This document shows positions 25,501-37,341 of a stretch of 64,000 nt of DNA, in pieces. The notes beneath the pieces were generated by a model, which did not search any database, was not told where the DNA came from, and was given only the letters and a program-made list of their open reading frames with translations. The stretch is from Luzula sylvatica (Eukaryota; Streptophyta; Magnoliopsida; Poales; Juncaceae). A program made the translations under genes and the position numbers. The stretch lies in the NCBI GenBank assembly GCA_946800325.1, contig OX326958.1, positions 25,584,914 to 25,648,913 on the forward strand, written 5' to 3'. Each line of letters starts with the position of its first letter. Within the stretch, counting starts at the first letter, position 1.

Positions 25501-26871
25501 GTGTTATGTCTTTAATTACTACTTAGACCAAATTAGTTGGAGTAATGTGCATGATTTTTGTTGGTCAAAGTTGATCACCCATGGCAAATCTATATTTTTT
25601 TTAATAAATGCGAGTCTTATCATGAATCCATTAATTGTTTAAATTGTACAATGAATTTATTATATAATTTTTCTAACCTTTTTTTTGTTACGAATCACTA
25701 TAACAAAAAATATATATATTATAATGAATTGATCAATATAATTAATATTATATTATTATTCCAAACAATATATAAAATTATTTTAATAATACAAAAAATA
25801 TAATATTTTAATATTTTAATAAAAATATTAAATAAAAAAATAATTGTATTATTTTATGGAAGAAATAAAATATTAAAATATAATATTAAAAAATATATAT
25901 ATGTATAATATTTTAAAAATACAAAAAATCATTTAACAATATTATACTGTTGTAATAATGTATTTTATGGATATAATTATATAAAACTATTTTATTATTA
26001 TAATAAAAATACTATATAATATAATAATAATAATTGTATTATTATTATTTCCATATCATTAATGTAATATAATACACTATTATAATAATATATAATTATT
26101 ATATATAGTAATTATATTATATTATATAGTATTGTAATGATATATAATAATTATATTATAAATTGCTAATATTATGGTAATTTAGTATAATAATAAAATA
26201 ATTGTATTATAATTATTATATCCATATAATTAACATAATATTATATATATTATTTTAATAATACATGATATATTATAATATTAATAATTTGATACAATTT
26301 AATATTATAGTAATAATGTAAATATATATTAATATTATTTGATTATTTAAGAAAGATACTTAATATTTTTATCGATTTTAATTAAGCATTATTTCTACAT
26401 TCATTAACAAAATTCCATATTTTTTCCAAACAACCAAACAAAGAATTATACTTTCCAGCATCTTATAATTTTGACATCCAAACAAACTATGGAATTATTA
26501 TTTTCAGAAATTTTGTCTCCTCCACCTTATAATCCAATTCCACTCTACTAATTCCGCTTGCCAAACGGCCCCAAACAAATAAGAAAAAGCCAACACAAGT
26601 CACATTACAAATTTTGTATTTAAAGGTATTGGCGAAGGAATTGAAGGGGACGCAAATCACGGCAAATTGTGTGGCGCCGGGGCCGGTGGCTACGGATATG
26701 TTTTTTGCTAATAAAACCGAAGAGGAGATTAAACGGACTGCTGATATGAATCCGATGGGTAGGATTGGAGAGACCGATGATATAACGCCGGTGGTTGGAT
26801 TTTTATGTTCCGATGCGGCTGGATGGGTTAATGGCCAAGTCATAAGGGCCAATGGGGGTTACGTTTCTTAG
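22507..26871 (+). CDS. NADPH-dependent aldehyde reductase-like short-chain dehydrogenase
   Basis: Three exons (22507-22785, 23329-23574, 26626-26871) join in phase 0 to 256 residues, the usual length of classical SDR enzymes. The cofactor motif GASRGIG is at residues 19-25. The catalytic set is complete: Asn122 (NVNTRG), Ser150/151 (FSSS), Tyr163 and Lys167 (YIASK). CVAPGPVATDMF and the C-terminal GQVIRANGGYVS match plant NADPH-dependent aldehyde reductase-like proteins, which reduce reactive carbonyls in cytosol or plastid. One oddity is the segment normally reading N-N/S-A-G, which is IACAG (residues 94-98), so the structural Asn is Ala95. This depends on the acceptor AG at 23327-23328, which is the one that keeps frame. 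No clear transit peptide is seen. Intron 2 is 3051 bp and filled with mobile elements; intron 1 carries a foldback repeat. Confidence 0.92.
22920..23280. repeat. Foldback element in the dehydrogenase intron 1
   Basis: The left edge reads CCTGCAAAATCTCAAAAAT and the right edge GTGATTTTGCAGGGGT, an imperfect inverted pair about 340 bp apart. The same termini appear in introns or flanks of the bZIP, SDS and PLATZ genes (about 42980-43220, 44835-44945, 49765-49795, 54785-54850), suggesting a MITE family that favours genic sites. Confidence 0.5.
23600..24370. repeat. Degenerate GGGTAAATATGATATTTT repeat cluster in intron 2
   Basis: Many scattered copies of a unit like AAGGGTAAATATGATATTTT, on both strands, fill this part of the intron. 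The same unit fills the bZIP intron at 44105-44385 and occurs near 56745-56820. No coding potential. Confidence 0.65.
24375..25180 (+). mobile_element. Helitron inserted in the dehydrogenase intron 2
   Basis: The element starts TCTCCCCTCCC at 24375 after host A and ends CTAG at 25177-25180 before host T. A CCCGCAGCGAAGCGCGGG hairpin precedes the end. This is the canonical A^TC...CTRR^T Helitron insertion. Two reverse-oriented relatives lie at 61272-61953 and 62112-62513. The interior has repeated ACTGTTCA motifs near the 5' end and a SINE nested at 24759-24994. No Rep/helicase is encoded. Confidence 0.88.
24759..24994 (-). mobile_element. tRNA-derived SINE nested in the Helitron
   Basis: Read on the minus strand, the head contains a pol III A box TAGCCTAGTTGG (24971-24982) and B box GGTTCGATTCT (24927-24937), about 35 bp apart as in tRNAs. 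The tail ends in poly(A), seen as poly(T) at 24759-24769. A 16-bp target duplication, eight T followed by GGCTTATT, flanks it (24743-24758 and 24995-25010). The related Helitron at 61272 carries the same stretch (reverse, about 61438-61465) without the SINE, an empty site inside the window. Confidence 0.9.
25280..26575. mobile_element. Possible TIR element (hAT-like ends) in the dehydrogenase intron 2
   Basis: The left edge GCCTGTTTGGCA and the right edge TGCCAAACGGC are short imperfect inverted repeats, the style of ends found on many plant hAT-type elements. The interior is very AT-rich and non-coding. No target duplication could be established, so the class is tentative. Confidence 0.45.
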
Positions 26872-27290
26872 ATTATTGTTGTGTAAACTACATTCGTGCT
26901 TTCGAGTTTCGTAGAATATTTGATGATAAATAACATTCACGACACGTGAAATGTAGAATTTATTTACGTTAAAGGGTTCTTTTTGTGTTTTGTTGTTGAC
27001 ACAAGGAATATGATATTTGTTTCATGATAAATAAATCTTGTACATTAACCTAAATATTTTTTTGGTGAATTGTCAATGAATATCAATGAAAAATTGCTAA
27101 CATTAGAAAACCAATTAAATTAACTCAATCCTGTTATAATTAATTACTCATATACTCAACAAAAAAATCAAAAAATAATAAAATCTACTCCACAAGAAAT
27201 CCCAATAAATAGAATCAATAAACCCCCCTATACAATGACCAAGATTACAATCAATTAGCCCTCAATAGAGCAAATACAATCTTTACATTG
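26872..27290. other. Convergent 3' ends of the dehydrogenase and XTH genes
   Basis: Only about 420 bp separate the two stop codons. AATAAA-like sequences near 27028 (+) and on the minus strand around 27130-27220 are plausible polyadenylation signals. No other feature is seen. Confidence 0.5.
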
Positions 27291-29192
27291 TCAAAAGCCT
27301 GGATCGGCGGTGGCTCTCCAAATGCGGCGTTTTGTGTGGCGTCTCCTCTCGTATGACCTCGCCTCGCCAGACGGAAGATAAAGATTCGCTTCGGGTCCCA
27401 CATTGCATTCTTTCGGTGGTACTGAGTATCGGACCCGATCATAACAATACCCGTATGTCATATATCGCCTCCTAAAATTCGCCATAGTTTTTTCTTGCTG
27501 ACGAGTCAAAGACAAGGCACCACATGGAGAGATGTCATAGGATGAGGAGCATCGGTGAAGGACAAGATCGGTGAATTCAGCTATGTAAGGGGCGTATTTG
27601 TAATTTACCTTGTAGCGTCCCCCAGATGTGGCCCAAGCAGACCCGTCCCAAATGGTTGCATAGAGAGACATGGGCTTTGAGGGAAATTGAGCCCCCATTG
27701 ATGGATCCCTTTTTAGCTCCCTTATTGCTACATCATCAATGTAGAATCTACATATATATTAAAAGAGAAAATGTTAGACAAGTATATTTAGCATAATTGT
27801 TGAACTTAAATATTTTCGTATATTTACAAAATGTTAGCATATTTCTTTTTAAAAAATAAAAATATCTTTCTGAATATTTTGAATGAGCGGCTATTTTTTA
27901 AAAACTCATTTAATTGTAAATCTCCCTTTATCCCCGTATATATTGACTTTACGATATGTTTCCAAATATAATAGTTTTTCAAAATATTCAAGATAAAGGG
28001 GTCCTTTAAAGTTTGCACACAAATAAGTTTACTTACATAATGGTATCGTAGGTCCAAAGGATGGAGTATTCGTGGAAATCTTGAGTCGGGTCGAACCAAA
28101 GTCCATATCGCTCTTCTCGACCAATAGAAGTGCTTCCATTGCCATATATATTTGTTTGAATTCTCCAATCTCGTCCCTTAATGTTCCCCAAGAACTCGAA
28201 ATCCAATTCATCATGTGTTTTGTCGTACACGTCTCCATTTGACATCTATTAACACACAAAAAAAAAAAAAAAGGATTTCTAATTAAATCAATTGTAATTG
28301 CATAAATTGAGCATTCATTTTGGTCCTTGATTATTCGAAATGTAATTATCAATCAACCTATGTTTTGTAGCATCTAAGTGCTTTGAAAATTTGGTGGATC
28401 AATTTAAAGTTGACAAAGACGAGAAGGAAATATTACATAAAACGCGACTACGACGCCAGCGGTGTAATCTGAGGGAAGCTTAATCGATGCGCTAAAGAAT
28501 CCATGGAGATACTCGCCTTGTGACCTGAATCCAGCACCTACATAAAAATAAGATTCGAAATTTATAATAATGATAAAAAAAACATTAATTATGACTATGA
28601 CAAATTTACTGACATTGAGATTTAGATATCTCAATTATCAAGGAATAACAGTGGTGGTAAGGTGTTATCCACATAATTTATTAAAATAACGCCATTAATG
28701 CAAACATATTCAAAGAATAAGTGTCGAGAAATAAATATAGACATGTTATTTCATCAAGTGGAAATATGAGAGGTGATTCGGCCCACATGGCAACATGGAG
28801 GGTACAAAATTAGCAGGGTTATAAATACAAGGCCAAATTGGAAATATAAAATTAGCAGGGTTACAGTGTAAATGTAAAAATAAGGTAAAAAAATGTAACA
28901 TAGTCCTCCAAAATTTATCAAAAATATAAAAATTAAACAAATAAAAATGCAAACAAACATTTTTTCTACTATCAAATGAAAAAGATGAACAAACAAAATA
29001 AAGACCTGTTCTTTCATCAAGTGAAATGTGAACTCTTTTTCCTTCATGGTGTAGCATCAGATTGGAATCACCAAAGAGCTGTGTATATCCTTCATCAAAT
29101 GAAATGGTTCTAAGGTTCGGTACCGAAGGAACTGGTACACCATTGGCCAAGAAGAAATGTAAAAAGAAAAGGAAAAGCATAGAATAGAACAT
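27291..29192 (-). CDS. Xyloglucan endotransglucosylase/hydrolase, XTH27/28-like
   Basis: Four exons on the minus strand (29192-29006, 28537-28437, 28245-28037, 27747-27291) join to 317 residues, close to the ~330 of this subgroup. XTHs cut and religate wall xyloglucan (GH16 fold). A hydrophobic signal peptide occupies about residues 1-17 ([18 protein letters not shown]). The catalytic motif is [11 protein letters not shown], with nucleophile Glu109 and acid/base Glu113. An N-glycosylation site NGS follows at 132-134, here displaced from the motif as in group III members. [22 protein letters not shown], together with a Cys-containing XET C-terminal domain, places it with XTH27/XTH28. The C-terminus is Arg-rich. 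At1g14720 (XTH28) is the likely Arabidopsis counterpart because its recalled neighbours also occur here. The start uses the first of two nearby in-frame ATGs (29192 and 29180). Confidence 0.95.
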
Positions 29193-29340
29193 TGGGACAA
29201 AAGAGAAGGACTTTAGGGGAAATGGGGTACTTGGGTTTGTGATTTTTTGGAGAAGAAAGGTTTGGGAAATGGGAATGGAGAGATAAAGGATGTTATTATG
29301 TAGAGAGAGAGAGAGAAAAGAGAGGAGAGAGAAAATTAAT
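29193..29340 (-). promoter_or_regulatory. Leader of the XTH gene with CT tract
   Basis: On the minus strand, CT-rich stretches (29301-29332) precede the start codon by about 110 bp, resembling the pyrimidine patches of plant core promoters. No clear TATA box was identified. Confidence 0.4.
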
Positions 29341-31004
29341 GGTTGTCAGTATATCTCAGACTTTACAGAAAGATTAATTTGTCTACATTCTCCTTTATTT
29401 AATTGTGTATCAAGTTGTTAATGTAATTTAATTGTGTGTCTTCTCTTCACTCTTTCACAGTTCACATGCAAATATGCAATACAGAGTACAGACTACAGTG
29501 ATATTATTGCCCTTATAGAGGTGGGCTGGTGAGTGGCACACCAATTTGGACATCATCCCAATATCACAGTGGTTTTTTCATATAATCCTCTAATTTTTCT
29601 AATTTGTAAAAAAACCACTAACTTTTGGGAAAATATAAAAAAAAAAAAAAATCCTCCAAACAAAATTTCATTTTCAATTATTTCCTATAAGAATATTTCA
29701 TGGTGTCACAATTTTTTTGCACCAAAATATCCTCTATTTTCCGTATTTAAATTTATTAAACTTTTTGTGTTATTTTATTAATTCAAAAATCTTCATAAAT
29801 ATTTTTTTAACGTATACTAATTTTAAAAAATTATACATCATATACATAATTTTAATATTTTATTTATTGTATATTTTGTCATACATCATATACATAATTT
29901 GTAAGGTTTTTTTACAAATTCAAGAAAAGTTGGGGGGTTTTTAAAAATTCAAGAAAAGTTAGGGAGCTATTTGAAAAAATTCCCTTATACATATTCCTAT
30001 AAAATATTAAATATTTAAATTAAATTTCTAGTCTTATTTATTTAGGTGGCATTGGCATATCAAAAATTAAACAACTGAAACCATCATTTTTATCAAACAA
30101 AATCTCTATTTTCAAATTATAACTTAGTATTTCATGCAACTTGAGCATACGATTTTATTTATTTATTTCTACATTTTTTTGAACTAAGTAGTAATTCATG
30201 AGTGTCATTATTATATATGGCAACTTTTAAGTCGTGTCAATTTTTTTTATATTAAATCAAAATCCTAAGATCAAAATCGGATATACCGGATATAATGTAT
30301 ACATGACGAAGAATATGAAAAAATATGTTAATTTGTTTCTCGACACACACAACATATACATTTTTATTATTCAATATATCATTTGTTAGTACTTACTATT
30401 TCTCACATATATATTTTTTCTCTATCATCTAATTAATAAATATATTATTTTATTTCAATGTGAAACATTATATTATTTTTGTTGGCTATATTAAAGATAA
30501 TGTAAACATTTTAATTTAAAAAAAATCATCAAATATATTCACTTGGTTTTTTTCATTATTTACGGGACAATATATAATATACGAGTATTTCAATTGAACT
30601 TGAGTAATAAATATTTGGTTTGGGAATATTATGCATTGGGTTAAAGATTCGTATATGAATAGTTTGCGGATAAGATATTTTTTTCGGATACGGATACATA
30701 TACAATAAACAATTTTATTTGCGGATATGGTTAATAAACCTACATATGACCCATTGAGCACATCTATGCTAGTATGCGTTAGATAAAATGCCGAGGGGTC
30801 AGCTCTAGAACAAACATATTGTTTTACCGGGAAAAATATTTTATATTATAATATTTATTTTATAGTTGTATTTATTTGTACACTCATCAATAAACAATAT
30901 TTTACGATATAATATTTCATAATATTATATTGTGATATTTATTATACTATTATATCATTTATTATATGGTTTTTTTATATAAAATTATTTTATGTAAAAA
31001 TACG

Positions 31005-31075
<71 letters not shown>

Positions 31076-31780
31076 TGTTGTAAAATATTGTCGACTATTT
31101 ATATATGTAAATACTAGAATATTTATTAATTTATATTGGATAAAAGAAGTTATAAAAGAAATTAATAAGGATATTTTTGTTAAAAAAAAAGTTGGTTGGA
31201 ATGTTAAAATTGTAAAATATAATTCAATTTTTTTTGTAGGGGATTCGTAGGGAATCTTGAGAAAACGATGTTTTTTTAAATATATTCAGAAAATAGGGGA
31301 TTTTTTGAAAAAAAATCTCTTTTGTTCATAATATTTGAATATTTCGAATAAGAAAAATATTTACTATATCTGATTTTTGACAGGATAATATTTTTATAAT
31401 TTTATAAAGTATTATTTATGATAAAATTTAGTTTTTGCAATTATATTTGTATTTTTTGCGATTATATTTTTGCTAACAAATAATATAATTATGATACAAT
31501 AATCGTTTGAGTATCCGAAATAAATCCGTATATATATTTGTATTTGATAATATCCGAACCGTAAACTTATCCGGTTACAATTCAGATTTGTATTTGTATG
31601 CGGAGAAACGAATACGGATAGTTTGATCAGTACCCCTCCATATCCGCTCCGTTTACATCCCTACCCGCGGGTATCGAGTTAACGGATTACGAACTGTTGA
31701 CGAACAAATTATTTTCTAACGATTTTCGATCGAACAACCAACTACAAATTTCTTTCGCGAGCCTTAAACCAAACTAAACT
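29341..31780. repeat. AT-rich intergenic region with degraded repeats
   Basis: No gene is visible. About 29560-29990 has oppositely oriented TTTTTACAAATT-type arms and direct copies of AATTCAAGAAAAGTT. About 30640-30760 and 31500-31670 contain GCGGATA/CGGATAC motifs and a terminal GGGATGTAAACGGAGCGGAT (reverse strand), reminiscent of the ends of plant hAT-derived elements. A (TA)n run lies at 31011-31072. Confidence 0.5.
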
Positions 31781-31936
31781 GAGTAATGATAGGGACCACG
31801 AATTGCCCACACCTGTCACGTGGCAGTTTCCGATTGGCTGCATCTTTTGCACAAATTTAATACAACCAATTGGCAGATGCCACGTGACAGGTGTGGGCAA
31901 TTCGTTGTACCTAATTCGTGGTCCCTATCGTTACTC
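31781..31936. mobile_element. 156-bp palindromic MITE carrying two G-boxes
   Basis: A perfect 9-bp target duplication AACTAAACT flanks it (31772-31780 and 31937-31945), indicating Mutator-type transposition. The two arms pair over most of their length: GAGTAATGATAGGGACCACG at the left matches the inverted right end with one change. Each arm holds a CACGTG core (GTCACGTGGCA and TGCCACGTGAC) as well as ACACCTGTC. A transcript could fold into a long hairpin. Confidence 0.9.
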
Positions 31937-31945
31937 AACTAAACT

Positions 31946-32210
31946 TGTATGTAAATTAAGCATTAAAAAAAATTAGGAGGTTTAAGTAAACTTGTCCTTT
32001 TTGCAAGAAGCAGAGAAGTACGCACGTGGTCGTCTCTTGCTGTCAGATGACTCGGACCCAGCAGTCCACTCAGCAATGACTGGCTCGTGACGACGTGGCT
32101 TCTCCCATCAAGTCCACGTCGGACAAAGGAGGAACCCACCCATGCTGTCATGGAATCTACAGCCAATGTGGTCGGGTCCACGTCGTGCAGCCTGTAACGC
32201 ACCCAACAAA
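31946..32210. promoter_or_regulatory. ACGT-rich, relatively GC-rich segment
   Basis: Within about 200 bp there are ACGT cores in GCACGTGG, GACGTGGC, CCACGTCGG and CCACGTCGT contexts, plus two more in the adjoining MITE. An open reading frame on the minus strand here matches nothing I know. The cluster looks like bZIP/bHLH binding sites, but no adjacent gene could be identified, so promoter function is only a suggestion. Confidence 0.35.
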
Positions 32211-33670
32211 TTATTCAGCGAAATTTGGTAAAATATTAACTCTCAAATAATTGATTTTCTTGGCTTAGCTTAGCTTAGCTTCTAGGCAATTAAGTAATTA
32301 ACTGAATCTGTTTCCTTGTTTTAATGTTTAGGTAGCACTGAAGAAATTATATTATATGTATACGAAAGTGGCGGTAATGCATCAATCATCATGCATCATG
32401 CTTCATGCATGAGATGACTGGGATTTTGCTTGGCCAAATTAATAAGTAGGATTATGAAATATGAAATTTGTGGCCATTTTTTAATTCCTAAAGGAGGCCA
32501 AACATATATTTTGAAAGGGAGAAGATTATGCACCCATGATATGCACTCTCAATATACAGGTTATAGATAAAATAAAGAAAATTATATTGTTTTCCTCAAA
32601 TTCACTCACCAAATCGTGATGAGTAAGCATGACATCATTTTGTCATGTTTACCAATTCACTCATCAAATTTGCACATAATTAATTAAGTATTCAATTAAT
32701 ACATAAATAAAGTGTAAGTAAAAGCCTAATTAAACTAATCGATTTCTCAATAAATTAATTTTCAATTAAAATAATTAAATTAAAATTACAAAATTAATTG
32801 AAAGATACTTTGGATGCAAATTCGAACTCTCGTTTGATCCTGATGCTATCAGGACAACAATACTATTTGGTGGATGAAACATGGGGCCATTGGTAGAAAG
32901 CCTCATAAAACAAATACATGTGATGGGACACTTGATATTTTAATTTGACCGGATTGTGTATATTTCGACTCACACAAAAACTCACGTTGTTTCTTATCAA
33001 ATTTTTATTCTTTACTATATGAATGATATATATTTACATGTTATATCCGTTTTGATGTATTTTATATTTCTTAAATGTACGATATTTTTTTTTAAAATAC
33101 AATACATTTTATATCTGATATATATTCGTTTGTTATATTTTTTTATAGGTATTTATACTTTTTTTAAATACAAAAATATGTTGAATCTTTTATATGTACA
33201 ATATATTTTTATGTCACGATGATATACTTTTAGGCACAAAAAATTATACTTTATGAATGTCAATTTATATGTTTTTCGTGACGTGTTTTTGAAATTTTGG
33301 AATGCACAAATGCAGTTAAAATTGATCAAATACGGTCAAATCGAAAAAATCAAACTGTCGCGTGTCGTGTTTCTATTAACGACGTGCATTTGGTGTGGCT
33401 ACTCACGACGTGCATTAGTCGGTCCATATTAAAATAATTGTAATAGATTACAATGGAGTTGTAAAAAATCATTTGTTTAAAAATAATAGTGTGCATGTAA
33501 ATAGTAAATAATTGTTAAGGTCGCATAAAATACACGTACATAATTTACGAATAATTACCCATTACGACTTGAGAATAATACATGTATTGACGATTTCATG
33601 TCCAACTTGATTAATAATTCATGTATTATATTTTTTTTTTTCAGAAACATGTATTATAAACACATGGATG
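32211..33670. other. AT-rich intergenic region without recognisable gene
   Basis: It contains a short GCTTA tandem at 32262-32281 and a direct repeat ACGACGTGCATT near 33380 and 33407. Nothing else is identifiable. Confidence 0.5.
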
Positions 33671-33679
33671 TATAATATA

Positions 33680-35718
33680 GGAGCATTTATGCACGTAACC
33701 TTGTATGAAATTTTTTTTCGAAAAATAACCCGGTTTTCAAAAATATTCCAAAACTAATATAGAACTGATTTTTAAAACTCGGTACAGTTTGTTTTTAAAA
33801 CTCGGTACAGTTTGTTTTTAAAACCCGCCGGATTAATTAGATTAAATATCCAAATTTGAGGTGCACAAAAATTTAGAATTTTTTTTTTTTAAAATACCAG
33901 TTGGATGATTTTAATTATTTAAACTAAGTGTCTCCAGATTTTACCACTATATTATTTTTATATTAGTTAACATAATAACTAATAGATGTCAGATAATTAA
34001 TAATTAATTAAAACATAATGAATATTTATTTGAATTAATACCTATAAATTAATACTAATTTATTATTAGTTATGCATTTTTAAAATTGTCATGATAATTA
34101 AATTTGTTAAATAGAATATAGAGAATGTGTTGGGAGAAATTTTGGGGAAGGTTAATTTTTCCACTTTTTCAAAGGCCCATGGGCTGTGAACGAATTAAAG
34201 TGCAATTTTACATTGCACCAAAATCACACACAAAATTATCCATATTCTAATCAACACACTTAATTAATTTTATAGCTAACTAAATATGTTGGGAATTCTC
34301 CCGTCCCCGGGCCCGCACAGCGGATATGTAGGCCCGTTCCGGTTCCCTAAATTCAAGATCACGCCATGACTTCGAGGGTACGATGCAATAGAAGGATAGA
34401 CGATTACCAGCGTGAAATTGATCACGCACGACGGGTTGATCGCTCGTATCCTTTCCTTCTCCGGTGTCATGTTGGTGAGTAGCCCATGCGTCCCATACCA
34501 TACGTCTCCCACCGTCTTGACACGTCTCCGGCTGTCTTCGTGCGTCCCACGTCCAAGCGCTTCCACCGTCTTTCACTCTCGTTGACGTTCCTTCGGTTCG
34601 ATCACAATCGGAGAGCCACAAGTGTCGCTCCTCTACTTGTATCCACCGTGAGTCGGAGTTCGTCGGTCGCAGATGCAATTGCCTATACGCTGCACCGGCG
34701 AACTTGCATGATTGAATTGATTCTCTACTCCAAGAAAAACTGTTTTTCTCGTTTCTCTCTTTTCGCACTCTTTCATCACATAGAAAAATGTCTCGCTATA
34801 TTTATTGATTATTCTGAATAATACCAATCAATTAACTGAATAGAAGAGAGAGAATTATCCTATTTATATCACATAGAATTTGGATGGGCCAAAATGCATG
34901 TATATCCAATATACACTATTTCACACATAAAACTGCATGAACCTGTTCAGTATTCTCTCCATAAGAAATTGGTAAATTCCTCTGACAGAAATTCAACCTA
35001 CATGAAAGTTGTAGATAATATTATTATCTACCCAACCCAATTTGGCCTGGTCCAATTGGAGTTCGTATACAAAAGTTATGACTGTTTTACTAAATGTATG
35101 TCATACTGTTGCACCCTTTCGGTATTTCATAGAAACGACACTGATACTTCGTTCATATGAAATATATTTCTACATGAAGGTTGTAGATAATCTTATTATA
35201 TATCTAACCCAATTTGAACCATTCAAATTGGATTTTCCTACTGAAAGATATGACCACGAATGTACAATTACATTCGTTTATCCTTGTGTACACTTTTACG
35301 GTTGATCCGAAACTGTATTTCCTTCAAAATATGTAAATAAAAAATTGTTTATATTAATTCAAATTCACGAACTCAAATTAACGTTAATTTTATAGTAATT
35401 AATTCTTAATTATATGACATGTATAATTTGTCATGTTAATTAAACATGTTAACTAATATAAAGAGAATATAATGGTAAAATCTGAAGACACGTAGTTTAA
35501 ATAATTCAATTCTTTGAACTGGTTTTTAAATCCGTTTTTTTCTAAATTTGTGTGCACCTCAAATCTGGATATTTAATATAATTAATCCGGCGGGTTTTAA
35601 AAATCAGACGGTACCGGGTTTTTAGAACAGTTCTAGGTTAGTTTTGGAATATATTGGAAAATCGGGTTATTTTTCGAATTTTTTTTCCATACAAGATTAC
35701 ATGCAAAAATGCTCCTCC
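33680..35718. mobile_element. Mutator-like element with ~270-bp TIRs and a nested solo LTR
   Basis: A 9-bp target duplication TATAATATA (33671-33679 and 35719-35727) bounds the element. The left arm (about 33680-33960) and right arm (about 35450-35718) are inverted diverged copies. The left begins GGAGCATTTATGCA; the right, inverted, begins GGAGGAGCATTTTTGCA. Both arms contain AAAACCCGCCGGATTAAT-like and GGTGCACA blocks. No transposase is visible. A solo LTR occupies 34287-35326, so the element itself was about 1 kb before that insertion. Confidence 0.85.
34287..35326. mobile_element. Solo LTR nested in the Mutator-like element
   Basis: The segment starts TGTTGGGAATTCTCCCG, ends ATTTCCTTCA, and is flanked by a 5-bp duplication AAATA (34282-34286 and 35327-35331). 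TG..CA ends with a 5-bp duplication and no internal domain are the marks of a solo LTR left by recombination. Its right half holds a diverged duplication of a GTTGTAGATAAT..ATTGGA block (about 34985-35110 and 35170-35240). Sequence style suggests Copia, but there is no coding region to prove it. The 160-aa open frame on the minus strand (34280-34768) is a by-product of the GC-rich LTR. Confidence 0.85.
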
Positions 35719-35727
35719 TATAATATA

Positions 35728-37099
35728 TTCTTATTGCAAAAAAAATATATTTTTATAAAAATAAATAGTATAAACTTCAATTTATAACAAAGATAAAGAC
35801 GTAAATATATCAATAACGATCTATAATTTGTGATTTTGAACTAGAATTAATATTATTGAATGATTTAATTATTTTTGATTTTTTTTGATATTCTTTGATA
35901 GTTATATAACTTTATATACACAAATATTGTATTCGCGTTATGTAAAATAAGATTAACTAGACACGAAGAGCCAAATGAACGAATTAACATCATATATGTT
36001 TTATTTGATGGATTTGAAAGTATTTCATTTTACTTTGAACTAGGAATCGTTTGACAACATGAAATTATAATGAAATAATGAAATAAAGTCGATTTTTTTT
36101 TCTGCCACTTTTCTGCTAATTAATCTCCGGAACACTTTAGAATAAAATAAAACTATTTTTCTTTTACTATTTCACTCTTTCGCTATTCTATATGCATTGC
36201 CGAACATGTTAAATTGGAACTATTATGTATCGTATTATTATTATCATAACATGAATAACTAACTATCTGTATTATTAGTATATCACGATTGACTATCTAT
36301 TCCTACGTATAACATTTCAATGTGCAAGTTAAATTAGAACTATTATGTATACTTCCAATAGTTAAATAGGTAAAATAATATATGCATACATCCAATATAC
36401 AAAATTACAAAAAATAATCCCAAACTTTTTTGGATATCGTAAAAAATCTGTATCTTTTTGGTAACCCAAAAAGACTCTTATACTAAATTTTTATTTTCAA
36501 ATAATTCCATATGAAAATTAAAACTAATCATGAATGATATTAAAAAAATTTGGGCAAAATACCTATTTATTTCATATGTAGTAATCAAATAATGACTACT
36601 TAATTTATATTTAGTGGATCAAATTGTTTTGAGCCTACTTGGCTCATTTTGAGGTCTGCATTTTTGTTAAATTTATAAATAAGATATAATATAATTTTGA
36701 GGTCTGTATTTTTGTTAATTTTATAAATAAGATCTAATATGTATATTTTGTAAGGATATGCAAGATTTTTAATATTTGACAGGATAATTATGTAGTTCTA
36801 GTTTTGCTGGGGTATATATATATATATATATACAAGATAAGTTCAAGGTGCACATGACATGGAATTGTTTAACTATATTAAGCAAGCTTCATTGATGAAA
36901 ACAGTTATAAACAGAGAAAACCGTTGAAGAAATTCATGATTTGGTTTCTTGGTTCCTCGATTAATATCCTAGAATAGTATGGAAGGATATTTGTCTCCCT
37001 ATTCTAAAACCACCCATTACAATTTTGGGTCCATATTACAGAATGAATGTTTCTTCCAATCAGTGAAAATAATTTTGTGGGTATTTTTTTATGGAAAAA
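35728..37099. other. AT-rich intergenic region without recognisable gene
   Basis: Only short AT-rich repeats, including a (TA)n run at 36812-36831 and a direct repeat TTTTGAGGTCTG(C/T)ATTTTTGTTAA near 36646 and 36696. No ORF of interest. Confidence 0.5.
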
Positions 37100-37341
37100 G
37101 TTGGACCTCCCCACTTATCCTCCCCCACACCTCTTGATGTGTTGGCATAAGGCTTAACACCTTCAAATTTAACATCTTAATTATGATTTAACACCTTAAT
37201 TTGTAGTTTAACATCTTCATTATGATGTTAAACTATAAATTAAGGTGTTAAATCATAATTCAGATGTTAAATCATAGTGGTGTTAAGCGTTACAATGACA
37301 CATCAAGAGGTGTGGAGGGAGAGTTGGGGGAAGTGCATCAC
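37100..37341. mobile_element. Foldback MITE, copy 1
   Basis: Inverted arms CACACCTCTTGATGTG / CACATCAAGAGGTGTG enclose repeated AACACCTTAAT and ATGTTAAACTATAAATTAAG blocks that also pair. The outer ends read GTTGGACCTCCCC and GGGGGAAGTGCATCAC. The same family occurs in the opposite orientation at 57701-57972. The target duplication was not resolved. Confidence 0.8.

Noticed and set aside
31963..32202. 79-residue open frame on the minus strand in GC-rich DNA
   Set aside because: No recognisable family and no splice or promoter context; the ACGT-rich DNA explains the open frame.
34280..34768. 162-residue open frame on the minus strand
   Set aside because: It lies inside the solo LTR, overlaps other frames of similar length, and matches no retrotransposon protein I know.
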